DNA of 64,000 bases from Clostridiales bacterium VE202-21 (GCA_000509105.1 BAIF02000118.1:1-64000); one strand, 5' to 3'; counted from the first letter of the stretch, positions 19,647 through 28,938 are shown. A program made the numbers and translations. Notes: a model not told the origin generated them from the letters alone.

Positions 19647-20339
19647 CTATTCTTTACGTGGGTCGATGATCTTCACAGCGTCAGCAACTCGTCCATACTG
19701 GCCTTTTGCTTTTTCCCACGCATCGTTCGGTGTATCGCCTGCTTTGATGAAGTCTGTTAACTTACCAAGGCTCACAAACTGATAACCAATAATCTCATCG
19801 TTTTCATCCAGCGCGATTCCTGTTACATAACCTTCAGCCATCTCCAGGTAACGAGGACCTTTTGCAAGTGTTCCGTACATTGTACCAACCTGAGAACGGA
19901 GGCCTTTTCCTAAGTCTTCCAGGCCGGCGCCGATCGGAAGTCCATCTTCTGAGAACGCACTCTGTGTTCTTCCATAAACGATCTGTAAGAAAAGTTCTCT
20001 CATTGCTGTATTGATAGCATCACAGACAAGGTCTGTGTTAAGTGCTTCTAAAATAGTTTTTCCCGGGAGGATCTCAGATGCCATAGCTGCTGAATGTGTC
20101 ATTCCTGAACATCCGATTGTCTCAACTAAAGCTTCCTGAATGATACCATCTTTAACATTTAAAGTCAGTTTACATGTACCCTGCTGAGGCGCACACCAGC
20201 CTACACCGTGTGTCAAACCAGAAATATCTTTAATCTCTTTAGCCTGTACCCATTTTGCTTCTTCCGGAATTGGAGCTGGTCCGTGATTTGTACCCTGGGC
20301 TACCGGACACATCATTTCTACTTCATGTGAATAAATCAT
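19647..20339 (-). CDS. NifU/IscU-like iron-sulfur cluster assembly scaffold protein
   Basis: 230 aa. It has a NifU-N/IscU-like fold signature: GWCAPQQGTC (two Cys) and ETIGCSGMTHSAAMASEIL, whose Cys aligns with a cluster-ligand Cys of IscU. C-terminal ~80 residues are an extension. Expected to hold or transfer an Fe-S cluster in the cytosol. Upstream of and probably co-transcribed with the GGGtGRT gene. No IscS-type desulfurase is nearby, so this may be a specialised scaffold. Confidence 0.85.
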   Translation of the reverse strand: MIYSHEVEMMCPVAQGTNHGPAPIPEEAKWVQAKEIKDISGLTHGVGWCAPQQGTCKLTLNVKDGIIQEALVETIGCSGMTHSAAMASEILPGKTILEALNTDLVCDAINTAMRELFLQIVYGRTQSAFSEDGLPIGAGLEDLGKGLRSQVGTMYGTLAKGPRYLEMAEGYVTGIALDENDEIIGYQFVSLGKLTDFIKAGDTPNDAWEKAKGQYGRVADAVKIIDPRKE

Positions 20340-20575
20340 GTTAAAACTCCTTTCAAATATGTATGATTTTCATCCTATATGCGCTTGATATTTATTTAAC
20401 GCCATATATGTCATATTTTCGCATAATTTTCAACTTTCGTCAATTGTAAGATTCTACAAGTTTAGAGGTAGATGGACGCATTTTTCAGACAACATTTGCT
20501 CTGCATCAGTAATCAAAGGAAGCTCTCCGTCCTCATATTATAATCAAAGAGGAAGAAGAGCTCCTTCTTCTGCTG

Positions 20576-20655
20576 CAGATGCCCCGAGACCATCACTTCA
20601 TCGGCTCCGATGCCGTGCAGCGGGGTGCACGGCACGGTCTGCACAGTAACCCCTG
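20576..20655 (+). repeat. partial copy of interspersed repeat (copy 2)
   Basis: 80-bp segment matching the right half of the element at 55300-55459, sharing GAGACCATCACT, CTCCGATGCCGTGCAGC, GGTGCACGGCACGGT and ACAGTAACC. It contains the hairpin TGCCGTGCA/TGCACGGCA. Lies in the 334-bp gap between the NifU-like gene and the MacB-like operon; an A/G-rich hairpin lies on its left side. Nothing else was recognised in the gap. Confidence 0.8.
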
Positions 20656-20673
20656 AAGTTCTTTTCTATTTGT

Positions 20674-21855
20674 TTATCCTGTATACCTCAAAGCATCAAT
20701 CGGCCGTTTCTTGGCCGCTTTATTTGCCGGATAAATTCCAAATACCACCCCGATACCCATGGAAAAAGCTATGGAAATCCACACCACACTGACTGACAGT
20801 TTATATACCGCATCACTATCTCCTGCCGCAGAAATAATCTGCAATATGCCCCATGACAGCAGAATTCCTATTACACATCCAAGCAGGCTGAGCATCAGCG
20901 CTTCTATGAGAAACTGCAGCATTATCGTCCCTCTGTCCGCGCCGATCGCCTTGCGAATCCCGATTTCCCGGGTTCTTTCTGTTACCGATACGAGCATAAT
21001 ATTCATAATGCCAATCCCTCCTACTACAAGCGATATTGCTGCAATACCACCAAGCAAAAGTGCCAGTGTATTATTCACACTTTCCATTGCCTCCATGATT
21101 GTTGACTGGTTCACGATTGTAAATGCATCCTCATCCTGGCTGAACCGTTCCATCATGGTCTCTGTCAGAACAGCTTCTGCATGATCCAGCGTGTCTTCTC
21201 TGGAGGCGGATACACAAAATGAGGTGATATTCGATGATACGTCTTCCGTTAAACGGATCAAAGACGTATACGGGATGTAGGCCTCATAGTTTTGAATTGT
21301 GGTCGAATCACTGTCTCTGGCGGCGAGCACGCCGATAATCTCATAGTCCACGCCGTTCAGGCTGACCGTTTCGCCTACCACGTTCATTCTGCCCAATACA
21401 TCCGTTGCAAGCCCTGCATTGATAACTGCCACGTTCGTATGGTTTTCTACATCCGTATTCTTCAGAAATCTGCCCGCATACAGCTCTAAGTCCTGTATAT
21501 CGGCATACGCCCCTGTTGTGCCGTATATGCTGGCAGTTTCTTCTGAATAAGTACTGGAAGCCGTAACACTGCTCTGTGCCACCGGCGCCGCTTCCCTGAT
21601 TTCTTCGTCCTCCGCCAGAACCGTAACATCCGCTAGCTTCATAGGATTGCCTTTGTCATCCTTTACAGATACTGTCAGAAGATTGTTGCCCATACTGGAA
21701 ATCTGGCTGCTCACTGATTCCGTTGTTCCACTGACCAGAGATACCAGTACGACCAGGGAAATCACTCCTATGATAATCCCCAGCATAGTCAGAAAGGAGC
21801 GCATTTTATTAGAGGAAATAGATTTCCATGCCATTTTCATTGATTGCGCTATCAT
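20674..21855 (-). CDS. MacB-like ABC permease
   Basis: 393-aa FtsX/MacB-type permease. One N-terminal membrane helix (MRSFLTMLGIIIGVISLVVL), a large external domain (residues ~45-265, MacB_PCD type), then three C-terminal helices in the FtsX domain, with the conserved VTERTREIGIRKAIGA loop. Overlaps the ATPase gene by four bases. Together with the ATPase and adaptor it forms a MacAB-like mechanotransmission exporter. In a single-membrane cell it would move a substrate from the outer face of the membrane outward. Substrate unknown. Confidence 0.93.
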   Translation of the reverse strand: MIAQSMKMAWKSISSNKMRSFLTMLGIIIGVISLVVLVSLVSGTTESVSSQISSMGNNLLTVSVKDDKGNPMKLADVTVLAEDEEIREAAPVAQSSVTASSTYSEETASIYGTTGAYADIQDLELYAGRFLKNTDVENHTNVAVINAGLATDVLGRMNVVGETVSLNGVDYEIIGVLAARDSDSTTIQNYEAYIPYTSLIRLTEDVSSNITSFCVSASREDTLDHAEAVLTETMMERFSQDEDAFTIVNQSTIMEAMESVNNTLALLLGGIAAISLVVGGIGIMNIMLVSVTERTREIGIRKAIGADRGTIMLQFLIEALMLSLLGCVIGILLSWGILQIISAAGDSDAVYKLSVSVVWISIAFSMGIGVVFGIYPANKAAKKRPIDALRYTG

Positions 21856-22523
21856 CGTGCCACCTCCCTGATCTTCCCGTCCAGGATATGGACGCTCCGG
21901 TCTGCCTGTCTTGCTATGGAATCGTCATGCGTGATCAGGACAATGGTACTGCCCTGCCTGTGCAGGCCATGGAACAGTTCCATAATCTCTTTTCCGGTTG
22001 CAGAATCCAGATTGCCGGTCGGCTCATCGGCCAGGAAAAGAGACGGCCTGGATGCAATTGCCCTGGCAATGGCAACTCTCTGCTGCTGTCCTCCGGACAG
22101 TTCATTAGGTTTATGTCTGCCGCGGCCCGCCAGACGAACCTTTTCAAGAGCCTGTGCCACCCGCTCTTTCCGCTCTTCTCTGGGAATCTTCTGATAGATC
22201 AGCGGCAGTTCTATATTTTCTGCCGCCGTCATATTTCCTATCAGGTTAAAGCTCTGGAAAATGAATCCGATCTTTCGGCTTCTGATTTTTGCCAGCTCTG
22301 TCTCCGTATACTCCTCGATCGGCTGTCCATCCAGCAGATACTGTCCGCTGTCTGCCATATCGAGACAGCCGATAATATTCATCATGGTCGATTTCCCGCT
22401 CCCGGAAGGGCCTATGATACTGACAAATTCCCCTTCCCCGACCCGCATACTGGCATGGTCCAGCGCATAAACCTCAGACTCACCGATTTGGTATATTTTC
22501 GAAACATCATTTAACACAATCAT
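21852..22523 (-). CDS. MacB/LolD-type ABC ATP-binding protein
   Basis: 223-aa ATPase. Walker A GPSGSGKST, signature LSGGQQQRVAIARAI, Walker B FLADEPTGNLD and H-loop LITHDDSIA. Standard length and spacing for the MacB/LolD branch. Located between adaptor and permease genes and overlapping the permease start (ATGA). Confidence 0.95.
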   Translation of the reverse strand: MIVLNDVSKIYQIGESEVYALDHASMRVGEGEFVSIIGPSGSGKSTMMNIIGCLDMADSGQYLLDGQPIEEYTETELAKIRSRKIGFIFQSFNLIGNMTAAENIELPLIYQKIPREERKERVAQALEKVRLAGRGRHKPNELSGGQQQRVAIARAIASRPSLFLADEPTGNLDSATGKEIMELFHGLHRQGSTIVLITHDDSIARQADRSVHILDGKIREVAR

Positions 22524-22538
22524 ATTTTAGTCCCTCCG

Positions 22539-24641
22539 CTATTTTGAAAAATCGAAACCGTCGGGACCGCCCTCAGGCATGCCGCCTGACGGCATTTCTC
22601 CACCGGACCTATCCTGCCCGAAGCCGCCCATCATATCCTGGGACATATCAAAACCGCTGTCTGAACTCTCTGCTTTCAGGTAATACACGGTATCACCGCT
22701 TTTGAGGCCGCTGATAATTTCCACCTGGCTTCCGTCGGAAAGACCTGTCTCAACCTCTGTCTCACCGGTCGGATTTCCGTCTTCATCCGTGCCTGTATAG
22801 ACAAAAGTACTATTCCCCTTCTCCTGAAGAGCGTTTACGGGAATGAGTACCGCATCCTTAGATTCATCAATCTGAATTATTGCAGAAACACTCATGCCAA
22901 GCTTCATGTCATCCGTCTTTTTCATCGTGATTTCTACCGGATATTTGGCGCTGCTGCTCCCGCTGGAGGACGTGGCAGAGACTTTCGTTATCGTTCCCTC
23001 GAATTCCTGGTTTTCCAGCGCATCTAATGTGATGACAGCCGTCTGTCCCTTTTCAACAGAGAGAATATCCAGTTCGTCTACATTAATTGATACGACCGTC
23101 TCGTCAGGACTTGCTATGGAAAATGCTGCCGCCTCATAGGCACTGTAATCGGACGATGAAGTTCCGTCTGAAGAACTGCCGCCGGAGCTTCCTGAATCAT
23201 TAGAAGCTGCCGCCGTACTCTGGCCGGTTCCGGTAGTAGTAGTTCCTCCACTTTGCGTGTTTGCTCCGTCTGCAGTGCTGTTCCCGTTATTTTCCGTGCC
23301 GCCTGAACTGCCTTTGTCCAGTCCGGATACCTGGCTGCTGTCTGTACCGGATGCTGCGTCCGAGGTACTGCCTCCGTTCTGGGCAATCCCGTTGTTTTCT
23401 GACGGCTGGTCTGCACCCGATTGTTCCGCGTCTTTATCCGCTGCGGTCTTTGCAAATTTTGCCTTAATTCTTAATATACTATTTCCATCATCATCTGTAA
23501 GCACCTCGAAGGACACATCCGCACCTTGAATTTCCGGCAGAATATTACCTGAGAAAACATATCCCTCTTTCGCTGTCAGCTTTATGGTTGCAGTATACAC
23601 CGTTTTTTCCAGGAAGGCTTCCGTCGAACAATTCCATGTAATAGTTCCTGTATACTCATCCGTTGCTTGTATTTCTGCCTGCGGTTTTTCTCCGGTCACA
23701 GGAGCTGATACCTTCACATCGCAGGACTCAATACGGATCTCGTCCCCTCCGCTTTTCTCCGCGGCGGAGCTTTCGCTTTCCTCGGCTGTGCTGACTACCG
23801 CAGAACCGTCTGTGTCAGCCTGGTCAGTAGTACTTGATTCGGTTTGTGTAATATCCGCGGTAAGATACATCATACTTGCCTGACTGGCAGATGCCGTCCC
23901 TGGCATACTCATAGTTTTACTTTCCGACGATGTCCCGGCTGAGGAGCTACTCCCCGCTACCGAGACCGATGTGCTGCTGGCTCCTGATGCCGAACCGGCA
24001 GTACTCCCCGATGCCTGTGTGATTACCGTATCCGCAGCGGCATTGATACTGCTGATTGTACCTGCGCAGGATGCGGTAATGACTTTTGATTCCAGAAGCG
24101 TATTCAACGTGGCCTGCGCTTCTTTTAGTTCCTCCAGCTGACCGTTCAGTACTTTTGATTCCAGATATTCTGTTGTTCCTGCTGTCTGTGCCTCTTCAGA
24201 CAGATCATTGATTTCTTCTTCTACACTTTCAATACTTTCCTTCACCTCCAGAAGCTGGCTGGCGATGGATGCCTCATCCAGAGTAGCCAGCTCTTGCCCC
24301 TCTTTCACTGTATCGCCGCTCTCTACCAGCACTTCTTTTACTTTAATGCCTACCGGTACTACTACATCAGTGGCTGATCCCTCTGCCAGTGTTCCCGTAC
24401 CCACCACCGTAGTACTAATGCTCCCTGTGGATGCTGTGGCCGACTGCACAGTCATCCCGGCAGCCTTGTTTTCTGATGCCTGATTGCGGAACAAAACCCC
24501 CGCTACAATAACTGTCACTAATCCAACAGTCAATACTCCTGCCCAAAATATTTTTTTCTTTCTTAACTTTTTGAATCTGCCTGATTTTTGAATGCCACCA
24601 ATACAGGACGGCAGCTTTATCTCTTTATTTTGATTCTCCAT
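22539..24641 (-). CDS. MacA/HlyD-like adaptor with inserted Ser/Gly-rich and Ig-like regions
   Basis: 700 aa, about 300 longer than typical adaptors. Order: membrane anchor (~30-52), lipoyl half (VKEVLVESGDTVKEGQELATLD), coiled coil with a second lipoyl half (~120-205). Then Ser/Gly/Thr-rich sequence (~205-300), an Ig-like beta domain (~305-395, APVTGEKPQAEIQATDEYT to KLTAKEGYVFSGN) as seen in Firmicute surface proteins, and a second Ser/Gly-rich stretch (~400-495). The beta-barrel domain follows (~505-670) with an Asp/Gly/Met-rich tail. The Ig-like insert between lipoyl and barrel domains is unusual and may reach into the cell wall. First or second gene of the exporter operon. Confidence 0.88.
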   Translation of the reverse strand: MENQNKEIKLPSCIGGIQKSGRFKKLRKKKIFWAGVLTVGLVTVIVAGVLFRNQASENKAAGMTVQSATASTGSISTTVVGTGTLAEGSATDVVVPVGIKVKEVLVESGDTVKEGQELATLDEASIASQLLEVKESIESVEEEINDLSEEAQTAGTTEYLESKVLNGQLEELKEAQATLNTLLESKVITASCAGTISSINAAADTVITQASGSTAGSASGASSTSVSVAGSSSSAGTSSESKTMSMPGTASASQASMMYLTADITQTESSTTDQADTDGSAVVSTAEESESSAAEKSGGDEIRIESCDVKVSAPVTGEKPQAEIQATDEYTGTITWNCSTEAFLEKTVYTATIKLTAKEGYVFSGNILPEIQGADVSFEVLTDDDGNSILRIKAKFAKTAADKDAEQSGADQPSENNGIAQNGGSTSDAASGTDSSQVSGLDKGSSGGTENNGNSTADGANTQSGGTTTTGTGQSTAAASNDSGSSGGSSSDGTSSSDYSAYEAAAFSIASPDETVVSINVDELDILSVEKGQTAVITLDALENQEFEGTITKVSATSSSGSSSAKYPVEITMKKTDDMKLGMSVSAIIQIDESKDAVLIPVNALQEKGNSTFVYTGTDEDGNPTGETEVETGLSDGSQVEIISGLKSGDTVYYLKAESSDSGFDMSQDMMGGFGQDRSGGEMPSGGMPEGGPDGFDFSK

Positions 24642-24678
24642 CTTTTCCTCCTGTCAGTCCGCTCCTCATATTTTCCAA

Positions 24679-26637
24679 TTATATCTGTGATGGCTTTTCG
24701 GTCTCATAATCGGACCATGCTGTCACAGCAGATGCGCCGGAGACATCCCCGTTTCCGTCATATGTGTCCACTGTTACCTGCAGACTGCTGTCGCCCTTCA
24801 CATACACGGTTCCGTCACTGTCCTTTATGGTCACGGTTTTTCCGTCTGAGTCCTGAACAGTACCGGCACAGGAAAGGGCGCTCATCACGCTGTCCTTCGT
24901 TACCGTCCAGGTACTTTCTTCGTCAATGTATAGATTGCAATAACCATCCCCGCCGTCTTTGGCATAGGTCTCATCATCCAGAATTGCACCAGTTAGTGTA
25001 CTGCCCTCCGTTATATAGAAGTCCAGTTTACTGATGCTGTCCCAAATAATATCGCCTTCCATGGCCTGGCTGACCGCCGTAAATAGACAGTCAGCGCCAT
25101 TTTCCCCTTCAGCCCCCCAGCCTCTCTGGTTGTTGTTTCCTGTACAGCGAAGGAAAAATTCACTGTCATCCGCATATTGTATATCTACCCCGGACAGAGT
25201 GATCGTAGATTCCGTATTTGTTGTATAGAACATTCCACCATTTTGGGCTGTAAGTGTTCCGTTCTTCATCTCGTAAGTACTGTTTCCTGCCTCTGAGTCA
25301 CCGGACATACTCTGGTACAGAATCACATTCCAGGAGCAGTCATTTTGTTCATCATCACTCATATTTCCTGTCAGGCTACAGTCATACAGATGGAGTGAAT
25401 TCAGTCCTTCAATGCAGACAGCTTCCGATCCGTTAGCCGTAAGGTTCGCATTACTGGCTGCAATATCGGCCGTACTATATACTGCTGGAGATCCCACGCC
25501 ATTTGAGGTATAGTTTCCTCCGTCTATGACCATTTTCCCACCGCCCCGGTCACTTCGTATCGCTGCCGAAGACTCCCCTGATGTATCAACTTCCATATCC
25601 CAGGCATACAGGGTACCGCCTCCTGCCGCATGGATTCCACCTGAGGTATCCTGTTTTGCAGTAATTTTCGTGTCCGAGGCGTATATTGTCCCATTTCCAT
25701 AGGCAAAAATACCTGCGCCTCCTGCCGCGTCTGTCTCAATCGTGCTTCCACTGATGTAAGTCACCCCGTCCGTATTCAGCACTGCCGCGCCCACACCATA
25801 AAAACTGGAATTGTCACCGCCTGTGCTGTCAGTTGACGACCTTGTTATGGTCATGTTTTTCATGACAACGGAGGCTCCTTCAAAAATATGAGCTGCATTC
25901 TCATCCGTCCCTGTGGATGTAATGCTCTCCCCATCTTTCTCGATATCTTCCGTAAATTCTTCTGCCGCACTATAGCTCTCTACACCGTCCAGCTGACCCA
26001 TACCGCCCGAGGACATCACAAGAATCTCAGAGACACTTCCATCCTCATCTAAAGTCACTGCAATGGTATCCCCTTCCTCAATGTCATCCAGCGTTATCTC
26101 CTCCTGGGATTCTTCCGGCGCTTCTCCATCCGGGGCTCCATCTGGTTTTTCTTCCGATGGCCTCTCACTGCCTTCTTCCTCTGCCGGCTGTACAGCCCCA
26201 TTGGTTCTGTCGGCAGATTGTTCCCCACCGGATTCCTGTGTTTCAGGTGTACCGCCCTCCGGCGCTTCCCCCAATTCCCCCGGTTTTCCGCCGCCCATAC
26301 TCTGACGCTTTATCACTGTGTCAGCCTCCACTTTAATATCCTGCTCCTCGCCGGTAAAATCCAGCATAGAAGGCTGCCCGCTGTCCCGTGGCATCTCTCC
26401 CGCCTCCATATCATCCGGCTTTTCCGTATCATCTGACTTTTCGATATCATCCGGAATTTCCATTTCTTTTTGTGTACCGACTTCTATGGTTATAGTTCCT
26501 CCGCTTATCTCACTCACCTGTCCGTATATTGTCTGTGCTGTATCTGATGTATTTTCTTTATCTGCACATCCGCTCAGCAAAGTCGATCCCAAAGTTATTG
26601 TTATCCCAAGTAAAACACCTGCATATCTTTTTTTCAT
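24679..26637 (-). CDS. Cthe_2159-like beta-helix carbohydrate-binding lipoprotein
   Basis: 652 aa. Lipoprotein signal peptide ending LLSGC (lipid-modified Cys near residue 24). An acidic, Pro/Glu-rich spacer (~50-190) follows, then a long right-handed beta-helix of repeating short turns (MKNMTITRSS, YISGSTIETDAAGG, YASDTKITAKQD and similar). This matches the carbohydrate-binding domain family named for Cthe_2159, whose prototype binds acidic polysaccharide. It lies 37 bp before the adaptor gene, so it is probably the first gene of the macAB-like operon. It is likely held on the outer membrane face. Whether it is the exporter's substrate or helper is inference. Confidence 0.82.
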   Translation of the reverse strand: MKKRYAGVLLGITITLGSTLLSGCADKENTSDTAQTIYGQVSEISGGTITIEVGTQKEMEIPDDIEKSDDTEKPDDMEAGEMPRDSGQPSMLDFTGEEQDIKVEADTVIKRQSMGGGKPGELGEAPEGGTPETQESGGEQSADRTNGAVQPAEEEGSERPSEEKPDGAPDGEAPEESQEEITLDDIEEGDTIAVTLDEDGSVSEILVMSSGGMGQLDGVESYSAAEEFTEDIEKDGESITSTGTDENAAHIFEGASVVMKNMTITRSSTDSTGGDNSSFYGVGAAVLNTDGVTYISGSTIETDAAGGAGIFAYGNGTIYASDTKITAKQDTSGGIHAAGGGTLYAWDMEVDTSGESSAAIRSDRGGGKMVIDGGNYTSNGVGSPAVYSTADIAASNANLTANGSEAVCIEGLNSLHLYDCSLTGNMSDDEQNDCSWNVILYQSMSGDSEAGNSTYEMKNGTLTAQNGGMFYTTNTESTITLSGVDIQYADDSEFFLRCTGNNNQRGWGAEGENGADCLFTAVSQAMEGDIIWDSISKLDFYITEGSTLTGAILDDETYAKDGGDGYCNLYIDEESTWTVTKDSVMSALSCAGTVQDSDGKTVTIKDSDGTVYVKGDSSLQVTVDTYDGNGDVSGASAVTAWSDYETEKPSQI

Positions 26638-26756
26638 ACAACAATCTGTCCTTTCAATTACTGTTTAATAGTTGACTTCTTTCGTAGTATAAAGTTGTTA
26701 CTTTAGCTGAACCTTAAATAATCCGCCGTGTTCTGTGAAATTTATGTGAGGTTTTT

Positions 26757-26832
26757 GCTGCTGTTCGGACCATGCCGCGGCCCCCCCTGCACGGCATCGG
26801 AGCCAATGAAGTGATGACCTCGGGGCATCTGG
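26757..26832 (-). repeat. degenerate copy of interspersed repeat (copy 3)
   Basis: Read on the minus strand it shares CAGATGCCCCGAGG, CATCACTTCAT, GGCTCCGATGCCGTGCAG and a trailing GAACAG with the copies at 20576-20655 and 55300-55459. The central hairpin is damaged by a C7 run. It lies in the 321-bp gap before the methyltransferase gene. With copy 2 in the opposite orientation it brackets the whole exporter operon. Confidence 0.7.
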
Positions 26833-26958
26833 TCTTTGCTTCGGTCCGTGCTAAACTTTTCAATAGTAATAAGAAGAATACAGTAGTATACTTAAATGTA
26901 AAAGATCATTCAGGAAGAGTTTCCGAGGATTCTCAGGAAGAAAATGGAGGCAGTTCAC

Positions 26959-27765
26959 ATGGAGATAAGCAACGAGAAAATAGATTCCGGAAAAGCATTT
27001 GACTGGGGTAAGACATCAGCTGACTATGCCAGATACCGGGATATTTATCCACAGGTTTTTTATGAGAAAGTCATAGAACGGAACTTATGTTTAAACAGGC
27101 AGAAAGTATTAGATATTGGTACGGGAACCGGTGTGCTTCCGAGAAATATGTATCGGTATGGTGCAAAATGGACAGGAACGGATATTTCAGAAAAGCAGGT
27201 TGCAGAGGCGCAAAGAATGTCTGCCGAATTAAACCAGGACATTCAATACTACGCTGCAGCCACGGAAGAGCTTGCGTTTGCGGACCATTCATTTGATGTC
27301 ATAACCGCTTGCCAGTGTTTCTGGTATTTTGACCATAAGAAAGTGGTGCCAAAATTAGCCCGTATGCTGAAAAAGGACGGAAGACTTCTGCTGTTATACA
27401 TGGCATGGCTGCCGTTTGAGGATGAGATTGCCGGTGCGAGTGAAAAGCTGGTACTGAAGTACAGCCCCAAGTGGTCGGGGGCGGGCGAGAGAAAACATCC
27501 GATAGCCGTGCCGGATATTATCTATGAAACCTTCGAAGCAGTTTATCATGAGGAATATGATATTGAGGTTCCCTTTACCAGGAAAAGCTGGAACGGAAGA
27601 ATGAAGGCCTGCCGCGGCGTCGGAGCATCTTTAACCCCGGAAGAAATTACAGAGTGGGAAACGGAGCACAGGACTTTGCTGGAAAAGATTGCACCCGAAA
27701 CATTCTGCGTGAAACATTACGCAGCCATGCTGGAGTTAAAGCCAAAGAGCATGCAGCCCCAATAA
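26959..27765 (+). CDS. class I SAM-dependent methyltransferase
   Basis: About 268 aa. The SAM-binding motif I, VLDIGTGTGVLPRNMYRYGA, is near residues 35-54. Acidic post-motif GTDISEKQVAEA, then a motif IV-like FDVITACQCFWYFDH and motif DGRLLLLYMAWL. Cytosolic small-molecule or unknown-acceptor methyltransferase of the UbiE/Methyltransf_11 type. I use ATG 26959 because TGGAGG lies 8 nt upstream; ATG 26944 is only 4 nt from a weaker AGGAAG. Single gene, divergent from the lipoprotein/exporter operon. Confidence 0.88.
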   Translation: MEISNEKIDSGKAFDWGKTSADYARYRDIYPQVFYEKVIERNLCLNRQKVLDIGTGTGVLPRNMYRYGAKWTGTDISEKQVAEAQRMSAELNQDIQYYAAATEELAFADHSFDVITACQCFWYFDHKKVVPKLARMLKKDGRLLLLYMAWLPFEDEIAGASEKLVLKYSPKWSGAGERKHPIAVPDIIYETFEAVYHEEYDIEVPFTRKSWNGRMKACRGVGASLTPEEITEWETEHRTLLEKIAPETFCVKHYAAMLELKPKSMQPQ

Positions 27766-27784
27766 ATTAGTCAACACATAGGAA

Positions 27785-27840
27785 AGGCCGCTGTTCTGCA
27801 ATTGCCGGATAAATCCATTGGCATTCCAGAACAGCGGCCT
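27785..27840. terminator. hairpin between convergent methyltransferase and cinA
   Basis: 14-bp perfect stem AGGCCGCTGTTCTG (27785-27798) with 27827-27840. T-rich sequence follows only weakly on both sides, so termination efficiency is uncertain. Confidence 0.6.
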
Positions 27841-27851
27841 GTGAATATTTA

Positions 27852-28394
27852 TTAGACAGTAAGTGAATTATTATTTGATCCCTCGTCCTGCAAAAGAGAC
27901 AGTGCAAGGGAAAGCGCTTCTTTCACAGTGTCTGCCCTGTTTTCTGCCCTGTCACCGGAAAACTGGCATTTCATAACCTTTGTTTTTCCGAAGACGCAGC
28001 ACCCCACATAGACCAGACCCACCGGTTTATCTGCAGTTCCTCCGCCAGGTCCTGCGATTCCGGTAGAGCTGAGAGCCACATCCGCATGAGCCGCCTTAGC
28101 AGCTCCTTCTGCCATCTCCCGTGCAGTCTGCTCACTGACTGCGCCATAAGCTTCCAGTGTCTCGTGGCTGACACCCACCAGCCTTTCCTTTGCCTCATTG
28201 GAATAAGTTACATACCCCTCGTTCAGCACATCAGAGGCTCCTGCCACATTGACAATCGTCCCTGCGATCAGACCGCCGGTACAGGATTCCGCCGTGGTTA
28301 TGGTCAGCTTTTCTGCCGCCAGCTTTTCCACGAGACACTCTTCCAGGCTCCTTCCCTCTTCACGTATTTTATTCAATACCCATTCCGGATACAT
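27852..28394 (-). CDS. CinA-type nicotinamide-nucleotide amidohydrolase domain protein
   Basis: 180 aa, the C-terminal CinA domain alone (PncC type). The conserved TTAESCTGGLIAGTIVNVAGAS and GYVTYSNEAKERLVGV stretches and STGIAGPGGGTADKPVG are all visible as the family motifs. Expected reaction: NMN to nicotinate mononucleotide plus ammonia in pyridine nucleotide salvage. Follows pgsA directly (one base between the pgsA stop and its start), as in many clostridia. Confidence 0.9.
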   Translation of the reverse strand: MYPEWVLNKIREEGRSLEECLVEKLAAEKLTITTAESCTGGLIAGTIVNVAGASDVLNEGYVTYSNEAKERLVGVSHETLEAYGAVSEQTAREMAEGAAKAAHADVALSSTGIAGPGGGTADKPVGLVYVGCCVFGKTKVMKCQFSGDRAENRADTVKEALSLALSLLQDEGSNNNSLTV

Positions 28395-28395
28395 C

Positions 28396-28938
28396 CTACA
28401 TCCCTCCCTGTGTCAGAACCTGTTTATTTTTAAACACGTAATCCAGCAGGGAAATGATTGTGAGCGCCAGTGCAGCCCACACCAGTACAATGCCGAGCAT
28501 GTCAAAGAAGCCGCCCAGATCTGCGATCAGGACGATAATCATAGCCATCTGGAATACAGTCTTGAACTTGCCCCAGTAGCTCGCCGCAATAACAACTCCG
28601 CTGTCGGATGCTACCAGCCGGAATCCGCTGATAATGAATTCCCGGCTGATGATCACGATTACGATCCAAGCATCCAGTTTATTCATTTCGATCAGGCAGA
28701 TCATGGCAGAGCAGACAAGAAGCTTGTCCGCCAGGGGATCCATGAATTTGCCAAAATTCGTAACCAGATTATATTTTCTTGCAATTTTCCCATCCAGCAG
28801 GTCCGTCAGGCTGGCTACCACGAAAAGTATGAGGGAAATCCATTTATTTGCTGATCCCCCGATGTCCGTAAGCATAAACAGGACAAAAAAGGGAACCATA
28901 ATCACCCTCAAAATAGTAAGTTTATTTGGTAAATTCAT
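28396..28938 (-). CDS. pgsA: CDP-diacylglycerol-glycerol-3-phosphate 3-phosphatidyltransferase
   Basis: 180-aa integral membrane enzyme making phosphatidylglycerol phosphate, the committed step of acidic phospholipid synthesis. The CDP-alcohol phosphotransferase motif D-G-x2-A-R-x8-G-x3-D-x3-D is complete in DGKIARKYNLVTNFGKFMD. Four to five membrane helices. The start overlaps the rimO stop by one base, so the genes rimO-pgsA-cinA form a tight operon. Confidence 0.95.
   Translation of the reverse strand: MNLPNKLTILRVIMVPFFVLFMLTDIGGSANKWISLILFVVASLTDLLDGKIARKYNLVTNFGKFMDPLADKLLVCSAMICLIEMNKLDAWIVIVIISREFIISGFRLVASDSGVVIAASYWGKFKTVFQMAMIIVLIADLGGFFDMLGIVLVWAALALTIISLLDYVFKNKQVLTQGGM

Noticed and set aside
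24208..26668. Long open frames on the plus strand opposite the adaptor and beta-helix genes
   Set aside because: They are antisense shadows of Ser/Thr/Asp-rich repeats; no ribosome sites or family motifs.
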